From Flavobacterium bernardetii (GTDB taxonomy: Bacteria; Bacteroidota; Bacteroidia; Flavobacteriales; Flavobacteriaceae), in the NCBI RefSeq assembly GCF_011305415.1, contig NZ_JAANOQ010000004.1, positions 62,001 to 126,000 on the forward strand: a stretch of 64,000 nt of DNA, written 5' to 3'. Below the pieces are notes generated by a model. The model saw nothing but the letters and a program-made list of their open reading frames with translations, made no database searches and had not been told where the DNA came from. Shown here piece by piece: positions 1 to 6,993 of the stretch. A program made the position numbers and the translations under genes. Each line of letters starts with the position of its first letter. Within the stretch, counting starts at the first letter, position 1.

Positions 1-88
1 TGAAACGTGGTTTATTACAGATGCTTTAACTTATGAAGATTTAGATTACACTATAAAATGTGTCAACGAAGTTGCAAAAATATTATAG
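1..88 (+). CDS. C-terminal end of a class III PLP-dependent aminotransferase, possibly HemL (partial)
   Basis: An open frame enters from the left edge and ends at TAG 86-88, giving 28 readable residues (ETWFITDALTYEDLD... ending AKIL). The aromatic-Phe-Ile segment followed by an acidic ED-x-D helix resembles the extreme C-terminus of class III aminotransferases, in particular glutamate-1-semialdehyde aminomutase, where a FIS-x-AHT-x-EDID pattern precedes the last helix. The catalytic part lies outside the window, so the assignment rests on this short tail alone. A terminator follows 13 bases downstream. Confidence 0.45.
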   Translation, partial: ETWFITDALTYEDLDYTIKCVNEVAKIL

Positions 89-100
89 TTAGTAATAGGC

Positions 101-140
101 AAAAAAAAAATCCCGTTAAGTTTAATTAACGGGATTTTTT
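101..140. terminator. Bidirectional rho-independent terminator
   Basis: The stem TCCCGTTAA (111-119) pairs with TTAACGGGA (126-134) around a 6-base loop. A run of A lies on the left and a run of T on the right, so it can stop the rightward gene ending at 88 and the leftward gene ending at 146. Confidence 0.85.
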
Positions 141-145
141 TATTT

Positions 146-475
146 TTAGTTTGTTAACTTTTTCAACAAACCTGGTTTACTTTCAATGCTTTTCATTTGA
201 GCTTCAGTAAGAGTAGCTCTTAATTTCAACTCAATCATTTTAGCTAATTCAACTTTTCTTTCTTTAGAAAGATTTTCGTTTAAATTTCTGTATTTGTATT
301 CAAATAATCTGAATAAATCTTCGCTTAAAGTGCCTTGAACAGGAACAACTTCAGAAAGAGCAGCTAAATTACTTTTAGCTTCAACTTTTTCGTCTACTTT
401 TTTAAATGTCTCTTGTGCACTTGCGTTTACTGTGAAAGCTAAGAATAAAATAAGAGCCCCTAATAAATTTTTCAT
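146..475 (-). CDS. Small secreted protein of unknown function
   Basis: A 109-residue protein starting at the ATG at 475. A longer in-frame start at 520 would put 15 polar residues before the signal peptide and would include the promoter-like box at 499-506, so it is rejected. Residues 1-21 (MKNLLGALILF...ASAQ) are a typical Sec signal peptide. The mature part is short, helical and lysine/glutamate rich, with the segment RATLTEAQMKS, reminiscent of the LT-x-x-Q motif of the next gene upstream. Both are small exported charged proteins in tandem and could be distant relatives. I do not recognise the family. Periplasmic location is inferred from the signal peptide. Confidence 0.7.
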   Translation of the reverse strand: MKNLLGALILFLAFTVNASAQETFKKVDEKVEAKSNLAALSEVVPVQGTLSEDLFRLFEYKYRNLNENLSKERKVELAKMIELKLRATLTEAQMKSIESKPGLLKKLTN

Positions 476-498
476 TGTAATTTGTTTAATAGTTTTAT

Positions 499-506
499 CA
501 AAAATA
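499..506 (-). promoter_or_regulatory. -7 promoter box of the gene starting at 475
   Basis: Read on the minus strand this is TATTTTTG, matching the Bacteroidota TAnnTTTG -7 element. It lies about 24 bases before the chosen ATG. Confidence 0.5.
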
Positions 507-544
507 AAAAATATTTTCAATATGGAAGCATTTTTTATAAATAT

Positions 545-973
545 TTATCTTTTTTTATGCTTTCTGCCTGCTTTTACTTTGTCTACATTTTCTTTTTGCA
601 TTGCCTCCCATTTCTTAAATTGTTCTTCGGTAAGTACTGGTTTTAGTTTTGCTTTCAACTCTTCGTGTTCTTTTTTCATGGTTTCTTTCATTTCAGCACG
701 CGTTTTTTCTCTTTCAGCACGCATTTTTTCTCTTTCAGCTTTCATTTCTTCTCTAGCAACCATGTTTTCCTTTTGTTGAGCAGCTAAAATTTCTTTTACT
801 TTCTTTTTCTGATTTTCGTCTAAATTTAATTTTTCAGAAAGTTTTGCCGTTCTCATTTCCACTCTTTCTTCTGGAGTGGCGTTTTTCATTTTCTCTCTTT
901 TATCTTGAGCCGAAACTCCGAATGAAACTAATAAAGTCATTACGAATACTAATTTCTTTGCCAAATTTTTCAT
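545..973 (-). CDS. Periplasmic highly charged helical protein, Spy/CpxP-like (LTxxQ-type)
   Basis: 142 residues. A signal peptide covers about 1-22 (ending VSAQ), followed by an almost entirely helical, Lys/Glu/Arg-rich mature part with near-repeats of EEMKAEREKMRAEREK around residues 75-105. Two motifs, LNLDENQKKKV (about 51-61) and LTEEQFKKW near the C-terminus, are the paired LT-x-x-Q-like signatures of the Spy/CpxP superfamily of small periplasmic proteins, some of which are stress-related chaperones. Family membership is inferred from composition and these motifs. It lies upstream of the other small exported protein with a 69-base gap. Confidence 0.6.
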   Translation of the reverse strand: MKNLAKKLVFVMTLLVSFGVSAQDKREKMKNATPEERVEMRTAKLSEKLNLDENQKKKVKEILAAQQKENMVAREEMKAEREKMRAEREKTRAEMKETMKKEHEELKAKLKPVLTEEQFKKWEAMQKENVDKVKAGRKHKKR

Positions 974-1076
974 ATTATAAAATTTTAAAGTTTAGTATTG
1001 GACACTTTAATTCGGAAATGGTTTAATGAAAGTTGAAAAAACATTTCTGAAGTAAAGATATTCCTAAATGTAGTTG

Positions 1077-1454
1077 TAAGAAATGGAAATGACTATGAAA
1101 GAAATGGAAATGACTATGCAAGTTTAGGAAATACCGATGTAAGTTTAGGAAATGCCGATGCAAGTTTAGGAAATGACTATGCAAGTTTAGGAAATACCGA
1201 TGCAAGTTATGGAAATGACTATGAAAGAAATGGAAATACCGATGCAAGTTATGGAAATGACGATGCAAGTTATGGAAATACCTATGCAAGATATGGAAAT
1301 ATTTATGAAAGAAATGGAAATAACTATGAAAGAAATGGAAATGAATTTGAAAGAAATGGAAATGAAGTTGAAAGAAATGGAAATTATGTTGAAAGAAATG
1401 GAAATGAAATTGCAAAAAGTGGGAATGAAATTGCAAAAAGTGGAAATACAGTTG
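1077..1454. repeat. Minisatellite: 18 tandem copies of a 21-bp unit
   Basis: The stretch divides without gaps into 18 units of exactly 21 bases (first 1077-1097, last 1434-1454). All carry a core GGAAAT or close variant at unit positions 9-14. The first part of the unit alternates between families beginning AAAGAAAT, CAAGTTTA, CAAGTTAT and CAAAAAGT, and the last six bases vary (GACTATG, ACCGATG, GAAATTG types). Since 21 is divisible by 3, several frames stay open through the array on both strands and encode 7-residue repeats. No start signal or non-repeat coding sequence supports a gene. The array ends at the outer edge of the attC-like element at 1451-1536. Confidence 0.9.
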
Positions 1455-1536
1455 TAATGAGAATAGTGCAACTTGGTAAAGTAGGTGAGATGTGGATTTA
1501 CTACAGAATTTGTAATCTTGTCAAATGCTTGTTAGC
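1451..1536 (-). other. attC-like recombination site at the 3' end of the SIR2 cassette (degenerate)
   Basis: The 45 bases 1492-1536 match 2675-2719 at 38 positions, and all seven differences are transitions. The box GTTAGC (1531-1536) contains the stop codon of the SIR2 gene. Upstream on the plus strand, GCAACTTGGTAAAG (1468-1481) can pair imperfectly, with wobble pairs and one bulge, with the segment around 1512-1528. The outer box is degenerate (CAACTG on the minus strand, where the sister element has TTAACTG). This resembles a folded attC site in decay. Confidence 0.5.
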
Positions 1537-2554
1537 TGATGTTTTTTTCTGCTTCTATAAATGGTTTATACCAATTCCACATTTCTGTATGGTTTTTAAA
1601 TCTTGGAGGATAATTTTCTTCATACCATTTTGATTCTAAGTAATTTGCAAGAAACACTTCTCCGGTTCGTCTAGGAAATCGAACGATAGAAGATTTGAAG
1701 AAATCATTTGTAATTTCGTAATGATGGCTAAAAATGAAATTTTTCCAAGATTTTGTTAGTTTTGACTCGCTTTGAATATCTATTAATTCTAATTGAGTAA
1801 ATTGTTTGTCTTTTTCTGGATTACCCCAAGCTTCTTTCATAATGGTTATAGCTTCTACATCACTAATTGGTGCAGAATAACCAAAAATAGTTACTCTTGC
1901 TGGATTTTTTAGAAAATGAGAAAGAGCACTCCATTGATTTTTTATATAATTATCTGAGTTGTAGTTTTTATTTGCAACGGGATACAAAAGTTTTGTTGGA
2001 ATAAATGGTTTTCCACTTTTCAGACTTTTATAACCATTAGGTCCAAACGTATTTGAATCTTCACAAATTCCAATTGCAACATTTCCGTGTAGAAAAACTA
2101 TTTGTGGTAAATTGTCAGTAAGTTTTAAATTTCTTCTATAAGCCTGCCAAAGAAAAGGATCCCAATTAAAAGTCGCGATTAAATCTTTCTTTCTTAATGA
2201 TAAAATTAGAAAGTCATAAATAGTTGGGTGTGGAGGTAACTCCAAAGACTCAAAAAAAGCATATATTTTTTTTTCAATACTCTGTAGTCTATCTGAATTA
2301 GGCTCTAGTTCAAATAAAGTAGAAAAAATTTTTTCAAAATTCTCATTTTTTAAATCAGGAGACAAATCAAGTAATTCTTTATCAAGATTGATGATTTTTG
2401 GAAGATCGTTCATCAATGGCAATTGTGTGCCATTTCTTTCCGGATTATCAATGCAAGATGCTTTACTTGCACCTGCTCCTAAAATCACGACATGTCTATA
2501 TCCTTCGTTTACAGTTTTTATTTGGTCTGAAATTTTAAAGACACTATCATCCAT
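1532..2554 (-). CDS. SIR2-like domain protein, predicted NAD hydrolase
   Basis: 340 residues with no signal peptide, so cytoplasmic. The N-terminal HVVILGAGAS (21-30) is the Rossmann-type NAD-binding loop of SIR2 folds. ATFNWD (127-132) supplies the Asn130/Asp132 pair and FLHG (154-157) supplies the catalytic-type His156, so the active site looks intact. FGYSAPISD in the second half fits a further NAD-binding loop. There is no zinc-finger cysteine cluster of protein-deacetylase sirtuins. The protein belongs rather with the SIR2-like enzymes found in bacterial antiphage systems (ThsA, DSR, SIR2-HerA, pAgo-SIR2), many of which destroy NAD. No partner gene is adjacent. It occupies a single-gene cassette with a 41-base leader, and its stop codon lies inside the recombination-like box. 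An antiphage role is inference. Confidence 0.75.
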   Translation of the reverse strand: MDDSVFKISDQIKTVNEGYRHVVILGAGASKASCIDNPERNGTQLPLMNDLPKIINLDKELLDLSPDLKNENFEKIFSTLFELEPNSDRLQSIEKKIYAFFESLELPPHPTIYDFLILSLRKKDLIATFNWDPFLWQAYRRNLKLTDNLPQIVFLHGNVAIGICEDSNTFGPNGYKSLKSGKPFIPTKLLYPVANKNYNSDNYIKNQWSALSHFLKNPARVTIFGYSAPISDVEAITIMKEAWGNPEKDKQFTQLELIDIQSESKLTKSWKNFIFSHHYEITNDFFKSSIVRFPRRTGEVFLANYLESKWYEENYPPRFKNHTEMWNWYKPFIEAEKNIS

Positions 2555-2589
2555 ATTCTTAATTTTCTACGTTTTTACTTAAAATATCA

Positions 2590-2719
2590 GTTAACGTTCC
2601 GGCGCTTGGCGAGGTTGCGAACTTCGGAACCGATTATTTTCTATCAAAGATAAAATTTCTTGCGAAACGTAAACGTGAATTTACTACAAAATTCGCAATC
2701 TTGCCAAACGCCTGTTAGC
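2590..2719 (-). other. attC-like recombination site between the lipoprotein and SIR2 cassettes
   Basis: A 130-base element between the boxes GTTAAC (2590-2595) and GTTAGC (2714-2719). Just inside lie 21-base arms at 2601-2621 (begins GGCGCTTGGC) and 2692-2712 (ends CCAAACGCC). They are reverse complements except at three positions, and the exceptions are all G-T wobble type. The spacers between box and arm are unequal (5 and 1 base), and the 70-base centre has weaker internal pairing. A long imperfect hairpin with conserved end boxes, placed directly after a stop codon, is the architecture of integron attC sites. The box sequence departs from the classical GTTRRRY consensus at one or two bases. 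Confidence 0.6.
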
Positions 2720-2727
2720 AGTAGTGT

Positions 2728-3513
2728 TTACCATTCGTTTTTAGTATTCCATAATGATTGCTCAAAAAAATTCCACGCTTCTTTTGGTTTTAATAATATT
2801 GAATCCTTAACAACTTTACTTTTAGTTTTTTTTTCTGTGAAGATTAAATACCGCTTTTCATTTCCCTTTCCACCACATTCTGAATCAAAATAATTTATAG
2901 ATTCAAGTAGTTCAATACTGTCTATAGTAGTAATAAATATTGCTTTTTTAGAATTACCACAAGCTGAACTATACCATTTAGTTCTCAATTGTTTTTTCTT
3001 ATTGTCAATTTCTAAATTTGGTAAATCAAAACATTTTTTATGAACAAAAGTATTTGTTTTTGTATCAAAAATTAGTGCTGTAGTGAAAGAGTTGCCGTGA
3101 GCTCCTTCAACTTCACTCAACACAATATCTGTATTTCCATCAAAGTTTAAATCAGATTTTTTTATTTTCCAATTAACACCTTCCAAACTATCTTTTGATG
3201 TTTGTTGAAAATACCCTTCCTTTTGATGATATAATTTCAATAAAGAATTTTCAATTACAATACCAACTTTTTGATTGTTGATATTAATCATTTTCACAAA
3301 TGGTTCACTATAGAAATTGTTTATTTCTATTGAATCAGATTTAGAATACATATCAAAAGTATATTTCCAATCACCAGAAAGTACTTTAAATGTATCCTTT
3401 TCAGTAAGCATCAAAATAGTGTCAAATTTTGTTGAATTTGAATTAGTTTTCTCAATTTTTGTTTTGCAAGAAAATAAGAAAAGGATAATTGCAATTGCTG
3501 ATAATATTTTCAT
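2728..3513 (-). CDS. Unknown lipoprotein with an Asp-rich FG-GAP/EF-hand-like loop
   Basis: 261 residues. The N-terminus (about 1-16) is a lipoprotein signal ending LFLFSC, so it is probably anchored to a membrane. The motif DLNFDGNTDIVL near residues 130-141 is the calcium-loop pattern seen in VCBS/FG-GAP and XAC2610-type proteins. Three Cys (in KKCFD, SACGN and SECGG) could form a disulfide. I do not recognise a specific family. The gene is alone between recombination-like boxes, with a 49-base leader, and its stop lies 9 bases from the 3' box, so it looks like the cargo of one cassette. Confidence 0.6.
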   Translation of the reverse strand: MKILSAIAIILFLFSCKTKIEKTNSNSTKFDTILMLTEKDTFKVLSGDWKYTFDMYSKSDSIEINNFYSEPFVKMININNQKVGIVIENSLLKLYHQKEGYFQQTSKDSLEGVNWKIKKSDLNFDGNTDIVLSEVEGAHGNSFTTALIFDTKTNTFVHKKCFDLPNLEIDNKKKQLRTKWYSSACGNSKKAIFITTIDSIELLESINYFDSECGGKGNEKRYLIFTEKKTKSKVVKDSILLKPKEAWNFFEQSLWNTKNEW

Positions 3514-3547
3514 TTAGTATATTTTCTGTCTTTTACGCAAAGTTTTT

Positions 3548-3609
3548 CACATTACTGCTAACTTGTTTATATACGCCATAAAATAGCGCTTTTCAAATGT
3601 ATAAATAAT
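3548..3609 (-). other. 5' boundary of the cassette array (half attC-like site)
   Basis: On the minus strand the cassette begins GTTAGCAGTAATG (3562-3550), which is the inverse of GTTAGCAGTAGTG at its own 3' end (2714-2726) with one mismatch. To the right, TTGTTTATATA (3563-3573) can pair with TGTATAAATAA (about 3598-3608) at 9 of 11 positions. The outer box is not recognisable, so this may be a remnant or an attachment site. Confidence 0.4.
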
Positions 3610-3620
3610 TCCTACAAAAA

Positions 3621-3652
3621 AATCCTCAAATTAAATTAAAATGAGGATTTTC
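3621..3652 (-). terminator. Terminator of the cysteine-synthase-like gene
   Basis: AATCCTCA (3621-3628) pairs with TGAGGATT (3642-3649). On the minus strand the hairpin is followed by a T run, 22 bases after the stop codon of the gene ending at 3674. It separates that gene from the cassette array. Confidence 0.75.
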
Positions 3653-3673
3653 GTATGATTTATAAAATTCAAA

Positions 3674-4714
3674 TTATTTAATAATCTCAATTTTCATCGA
3701 ATCATCTATATTTTCAGTGTCTAAAAAGCCTTGTTCTTGCATCCATTCATCGCTGTAAATTTTACTCATATAACGTGAACCGTGATCAGGAAAAACGACT
3801 ACTACATTGCTGTTTTCGTCAAATGCACCTAATGCGGCATATTGTTTTACTGCCTGAAAAGCCGCTCCAGAAGTATAGCCTACGAATAAGCCTTCTGTTC
3901 TAGAAATTTCTCTCGCCATTAAAGCACTTTCTTTATCCGTAACTTTTACGTATTGGTCAATAATATCAAAATCGGTTGCGGTTGGAATTAGGTTTTTACC
4001 CAAACCTTCAATTTTATACGAATAGATTTCTTTTTCGTCAAATTCTTTGGTTTCGTGGTATTTTTTCAAAACCGAACCATAAGCATCCACAGCTAAAACT
4101 TTAATTAGTGGATTTTTCTCTTTTAAATATTTTCCAATTCCAGAAACGGTTCCGCCTGTTCCACTACAAACTACAACGTGCGTTACTAAACCGTCTGTTT
4201 GTTCCCAAATTTCTTTTCCTGTACTGCAATAATGGGCATCAATATTTAATTCATTAAAATACTGATTGATGTAAATAGAATTCGGAGTTTCTTCGTGAAT
4301 TCTTTTTGCCACTTCATAATAACTTCTTGGATCGTCAGCAGCCACACTTGCAGGACAAACATATACTTTTGCACCCATACTTTTTAGCATATCAATCTTA
4401 TCTGGAGACGATTTATCACTTACTGCCAAAATACATTTATAGCCTTTGATAATACTAATCATAGCCAAACTAAAACCGGTATTTCCAGATGTAGTTTCCA
4501 CAATGGTTGCACCAGGTTTTAAAATGCCTTTTTCTTCTGCACTGTTGATAATGTGCATGGCAATTCTGTCTTTCGCTGAATGTCCAGGATTGAAAGCTTC
4601 TACTTTTGCGTAAAAATTTCCTTTTAAACCTTCTGCAATTTTATTTAGTTTAATAATTGGTGTGTTTCCAACTAATTCTAAAACAGAATTGTATGCTGTT
4701 ATTTCCTTCTTCAT
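3674..4714 (-). CDS. PLP-dependent cysteine synthase / cystathionine beta-synthase family enzyme (short form)
   Basis: 346 residues with the start at the ATG at 4714 ([10 protein letters not shown]). A start at 4750 would begin inside a repeat-like palindrome and add 12 residues not usual for the family. [10 protein letters not shown] (15-24), the PLP lysine Lys48 in NPGHSAKDR, the TSGNTG loop (75-80) that binds substrate and phosphate, and the glycine-rich GTGGTVSG loop mark a fold-type II enzyme that makes cysteine or cystathionine from O-acetylserine or serine. It ends after the catalytic domain, unlike its paralogue at 24620-25981, which carries two CBS domains. The two share long similar segments such as YGSVxKKYHET. 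Substrate is not decided by sequence. Confidence 0.85.
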   Translation of the reverse strand: MKKEITAYNSVLELVGNTPIIKLNKIAEGLKGNFYAKVEAFNPGHSAKDRIAMHIINSAEEKGILKPGATIVETTSGNTGFSLAMISIIKGYKCILAVSDKSSPDKIDMLKSMGAKVYVCPASVAADDPRSYYEVAKRIHEETPNSIYINQYFNELNIDAHYCSTGKEIWEQTDGLVTHVVVCSGTGGTVSGIGKYLKEKNPLIKVLAVDAYGSVLKKYHETKEFDEKEIYSYKIEGLGKNLIPTATDFDIIDQYVKVTDKESALMAREISRTEGLFVGYTSGAAFQAVKQYAALGAFDENSNVVVVFPDHGSRYMSKIYSDEWMQEQGFLDTENIDDSMKIEIIK

Positions 4715-4750
4715 GTTCGCTATCATATCTTTAAATATTGCATCTGTCAT

Positions 4751-4805
4751 TCTGAACTTGTTTCAGAATCTAAAATAATAATCAAGAATCTGAAACAAGT
4801 TCAGA
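4751..4805. repeat. Inverted repeat (REP-like), 17-bp arms
   Basis: TCTGAACTTGTTTCAGA (4751-4767) is the exact reverse complement of 4789-4805, with a 21-base AT-rich loop. It sits between the genes ending at 4826 and starting at 4714. It may act as an RNA hairpin or be a dispersed palindromic repeat; similar intergenic palindromes are common in flavobacteria (from memory, not searched). Confidence 0.7.
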
Positions 4806-4825
4806 TTGACAAATCATTCTTTAAT

Positions 4826-6958
4826 TTATTTTTTAATTTTCTCTAAATCGAATAAGAAAGCAAATTCTTTAGCCAATTCTTTCAAAGCTTCAAATCTACC
4901 TGATGCACCACCGTGTCCGGCTTCCATATTCGTATCTAAAAACAATTGTTTGTTGTTCGTTTTCATGACTCTTAATTTCGCTACCCATTTTGCTGGTTCG
5001 AAATATTGTACTTGACTATCGTGTAATCCTGTTGAAACATACATATTCGGATAATCTTGCGCTTTTACTTGATCGTATGGCGAATAAGATAACATATAAT
5101 CATAAGATATTTTCTCGTTTGGATTTCCCCATTCGTCATATTCTCCTGTTGTTAACGGAATTGAATCGTCTAACATCGTAGTAATTACATCCACGAAAGG
5201 AACTTGCGCAATCACACCATTGTATAATTCTGGATTCATGTTTACAATCGCACCCATTAATAAGCCACCAGCAGAACCGCCTTCAGCGTATAAATGCTCA
5301 GGAGAAGTATATTTTTCAGCAATTAAGTATTTACTACAATCGATAAAATCGGTAAATGTATTTTTCTTTTTTAATAGTTTTCCGTTTTCGTACCATTCTC
5401 TACCTAAGTCTTCACCACCACGAATGTGAGCGATAACATAGATAAATCCTCTGTCCATTAAACTCAAACGAGTGCTTGAAAAATAAGGATCCATTGATGC
5501 ACCATAAGAACCATACGCATATTGTAATAATGGATTTTTACCATCTTTTTTGATGCCTTTTTTGTATGCAATACTCATTGGAATTTTTGTTCCGTCAGCT
5601 GCAGTTGCCCAAATTCTTTCTTCTGTGTAATTATTTTTGTCGAATTTTCCACCTAAAACTTCTTGTTCTTTTAAGACCGTTTTTTCTTTGGTTTTCATGT
5701 TGAAATCAATCACAGAAGACGGAGTTGCCATAGATTGGTAGCCGTAACGTAAAATATCTGTATTGAAATCTACGTTTGAAGTAGTATAACAAGTGTATGT
5801 TTCACTGTTGAAAGGCAAGTAATAATCTCCCGAACCATCCCAAGGTTTAATTTGAATTTTGTTTAATCCGTTTGAACGTTCTTCAACCACTAAATAGTTT
5901 TTGAAGATTTCGATGCCTTCTAATAAAACGTCTTTTCTGTGTGGGATTAAATCCGTCCAATTTTCTTTTGATGTAGCATTTTCAGCTGTTGTCATTAATT
6001 TGAAATTGGTTGCTTTGTCGGCATTTGTTAAGATGTAAAATTTATCTTTATAGAAAGAAATAGAATATTCTAAACCACGTGTTCTTGGTTGAAAGATTCT
6101 GAAAGTTCCATCAGGATTGTCTGCTTCTAAAATTTGGTATTCTGTTGTAAGTGTACTTCCAGAACCGATGATCATGTATTTTTTCGATTTTTCTTTGTAT
6201 ACAAACGTGTTGTACGTATCGTCTTTTTCATGGAAAACTAAAACATCTTCAGCAGCATTTGTGCCTAATTTATGTTTGAAAACTTTATCAGATCGTAAGG
6301 TTTGTGCATCTTTTCCAGTGTAAAAAAGCGTTTTATTATCTGTAGACCAGCTTGAACCACCAGTAGTATTTTCAATTTTGTCAGAAAGGATTTCTCCTGT
6401 TTCTAAATTTTTAATTTGAATTGTGTATTGTCTTCTAGAAACTAAATCCAATCCAAAAGCCACTAGTTTATTGTCGCCGCTAACGCTCATTCCGCTCAAA
6501 TTGAAATAAGATTGTCCTTTTGCCATTTCATTACAATCGAATAAAATTTCTTCTTTGGCGTCTAAACTTCCTTTTTTTCTGGCGTAAATTGGATAATCTT
6601 TACCAGTTTCAAAACGCGTGATGTACCAATATTCGTTATAAAAATAAGGAACAGAACTGTCGTCTTCCTTAATTCTAGCTTTCATTTCTAGAAATAAATC
6701 GTCTTGAAATTGTTTCGTATGTGCTGTAGATTGTTGGTAATATTCGTTTTCTTTATTCAAATAATCAATCACTTCTGGGTTTTCTCTTTCATTTAACCAA
6801 TAGTAATTATCGGTTCTAACATCTCCGTGTTTTTCTAATTTTTTAGGGATTATTTTCGCTACAGGCGGTTGAATAATATTCATTTTCTTCTTTTTGTTTT
6901 GTGAATGTATGTGTAGGCTAAACATCAGAAATACTGATGCAATTATAATTTTTTTCAT
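4826..6958 (-). CDS. S9 prolyl oligopeptidase family peptidase, oligopeptidase B-like, exported
   Basis: 710 residues. A signal peptide (about 1-19, ending HIHSQ) suggests a periplasmic location, unlike the cytosolic E. coli enzyme. The first two thirds form the beta-propeller lid. The C-terminal alpha/beta hydrolase domain carries the triad Ser562 (GGSAGG), Asp647 (GLHDSQV) and His682 (AGHGG). The segments YGSYGxSxDPYFS and AHIRGGEDLGREWYENGK are typical of oligopeptidase B, which cleaves short peptides after basic residues. Substrate preference is inferred from the subfamily. Length is normal. The previous minus-strand gene ends 35 bases upstream, so the two may share a transcript. Confidence 0.88.
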   Translation of the reverse strand: MKKIIIASVFLMFSLHIHSQNKKKKMNIIQPPVAKIIPKKLEKHGDVRTDNYYWLNERENPEVIDYLNKENEYYQQSTAHTKQFQDDLFLEMKARIKEDDSSVPYFYNEYWYITRFETGKDYPIYARKKGSLDAKEEILFDCNEMAKGQSYFNLSGMSVSGDNKLVAFGLDLVSRRQYTIQIKNLETGEILSDKIENTTGGSSWSTDNKTLFYTGKDAQTLRSDKVFKHKLGTNAAEDVLVFHEKDDTYNTFVYKEKSKKYMIIGSGSTLTTEYQILEADNPDGTFRIFQPRTRGLEYSISFYKDKFYILTNADKATNFKLMTTAENATSKENWTDLIPHRKDVLLEGIEIFKNYLVVEERSNGLNKIQIKPWDGSGDYYLPFNSETYTCYTTSNVDFNTDILRYGYQSMATPSSVIDFNMKTKEKTVLKEQEVLGGKFDKNNYTEERIWATAADGTKIPMSIAYKKGIKKDGKNPLLQYAYGSYGASMDPYFSSTRLSLMDRGFIYVIAHIRGGEDLGREWYENGKLLKKKNTFTDFIDCSKYLIAEKYTSPEHLYAEGGSAGGLLMGAIVNMNPELYNGVIAQVPFVDVITTMLDDSIPLTTGEYDEWGNPNEKISYDYMLSYSPYDQVKAQDYPNMYVSTGLHDSQVQYFEPAKWVAKLRVMKTNNKQLFLDTNMEAGHGGASGRFEALKELAKEFAFLFDLEKIKK

Positions 6959-6993
6959 AAAAGTAGTTTTGGTTGCTTTTAGTTTTGGGAAAA

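Noticed and set aside
432..779. Plus-strand frame opposite the two small secreted protein genes
   Set aside because: It overlaps two convincing minus-strand genes with signal peptides; its composition is that of antisense of helical Lys/Glu-rich coding sequence.
1200..1457. Plus-strand frame of 85 residues encoding Met/Glu/Lys heptads across the minisatellite, and two minus-strand frames with His/Phe or Ile/Ser repeats
   Set aside because: The frames exist only because the 21-base unit is a multiple of three and mostly free of stops. They start and end inside the repeat and have no promoter, no non-repeat sequence and no known family.
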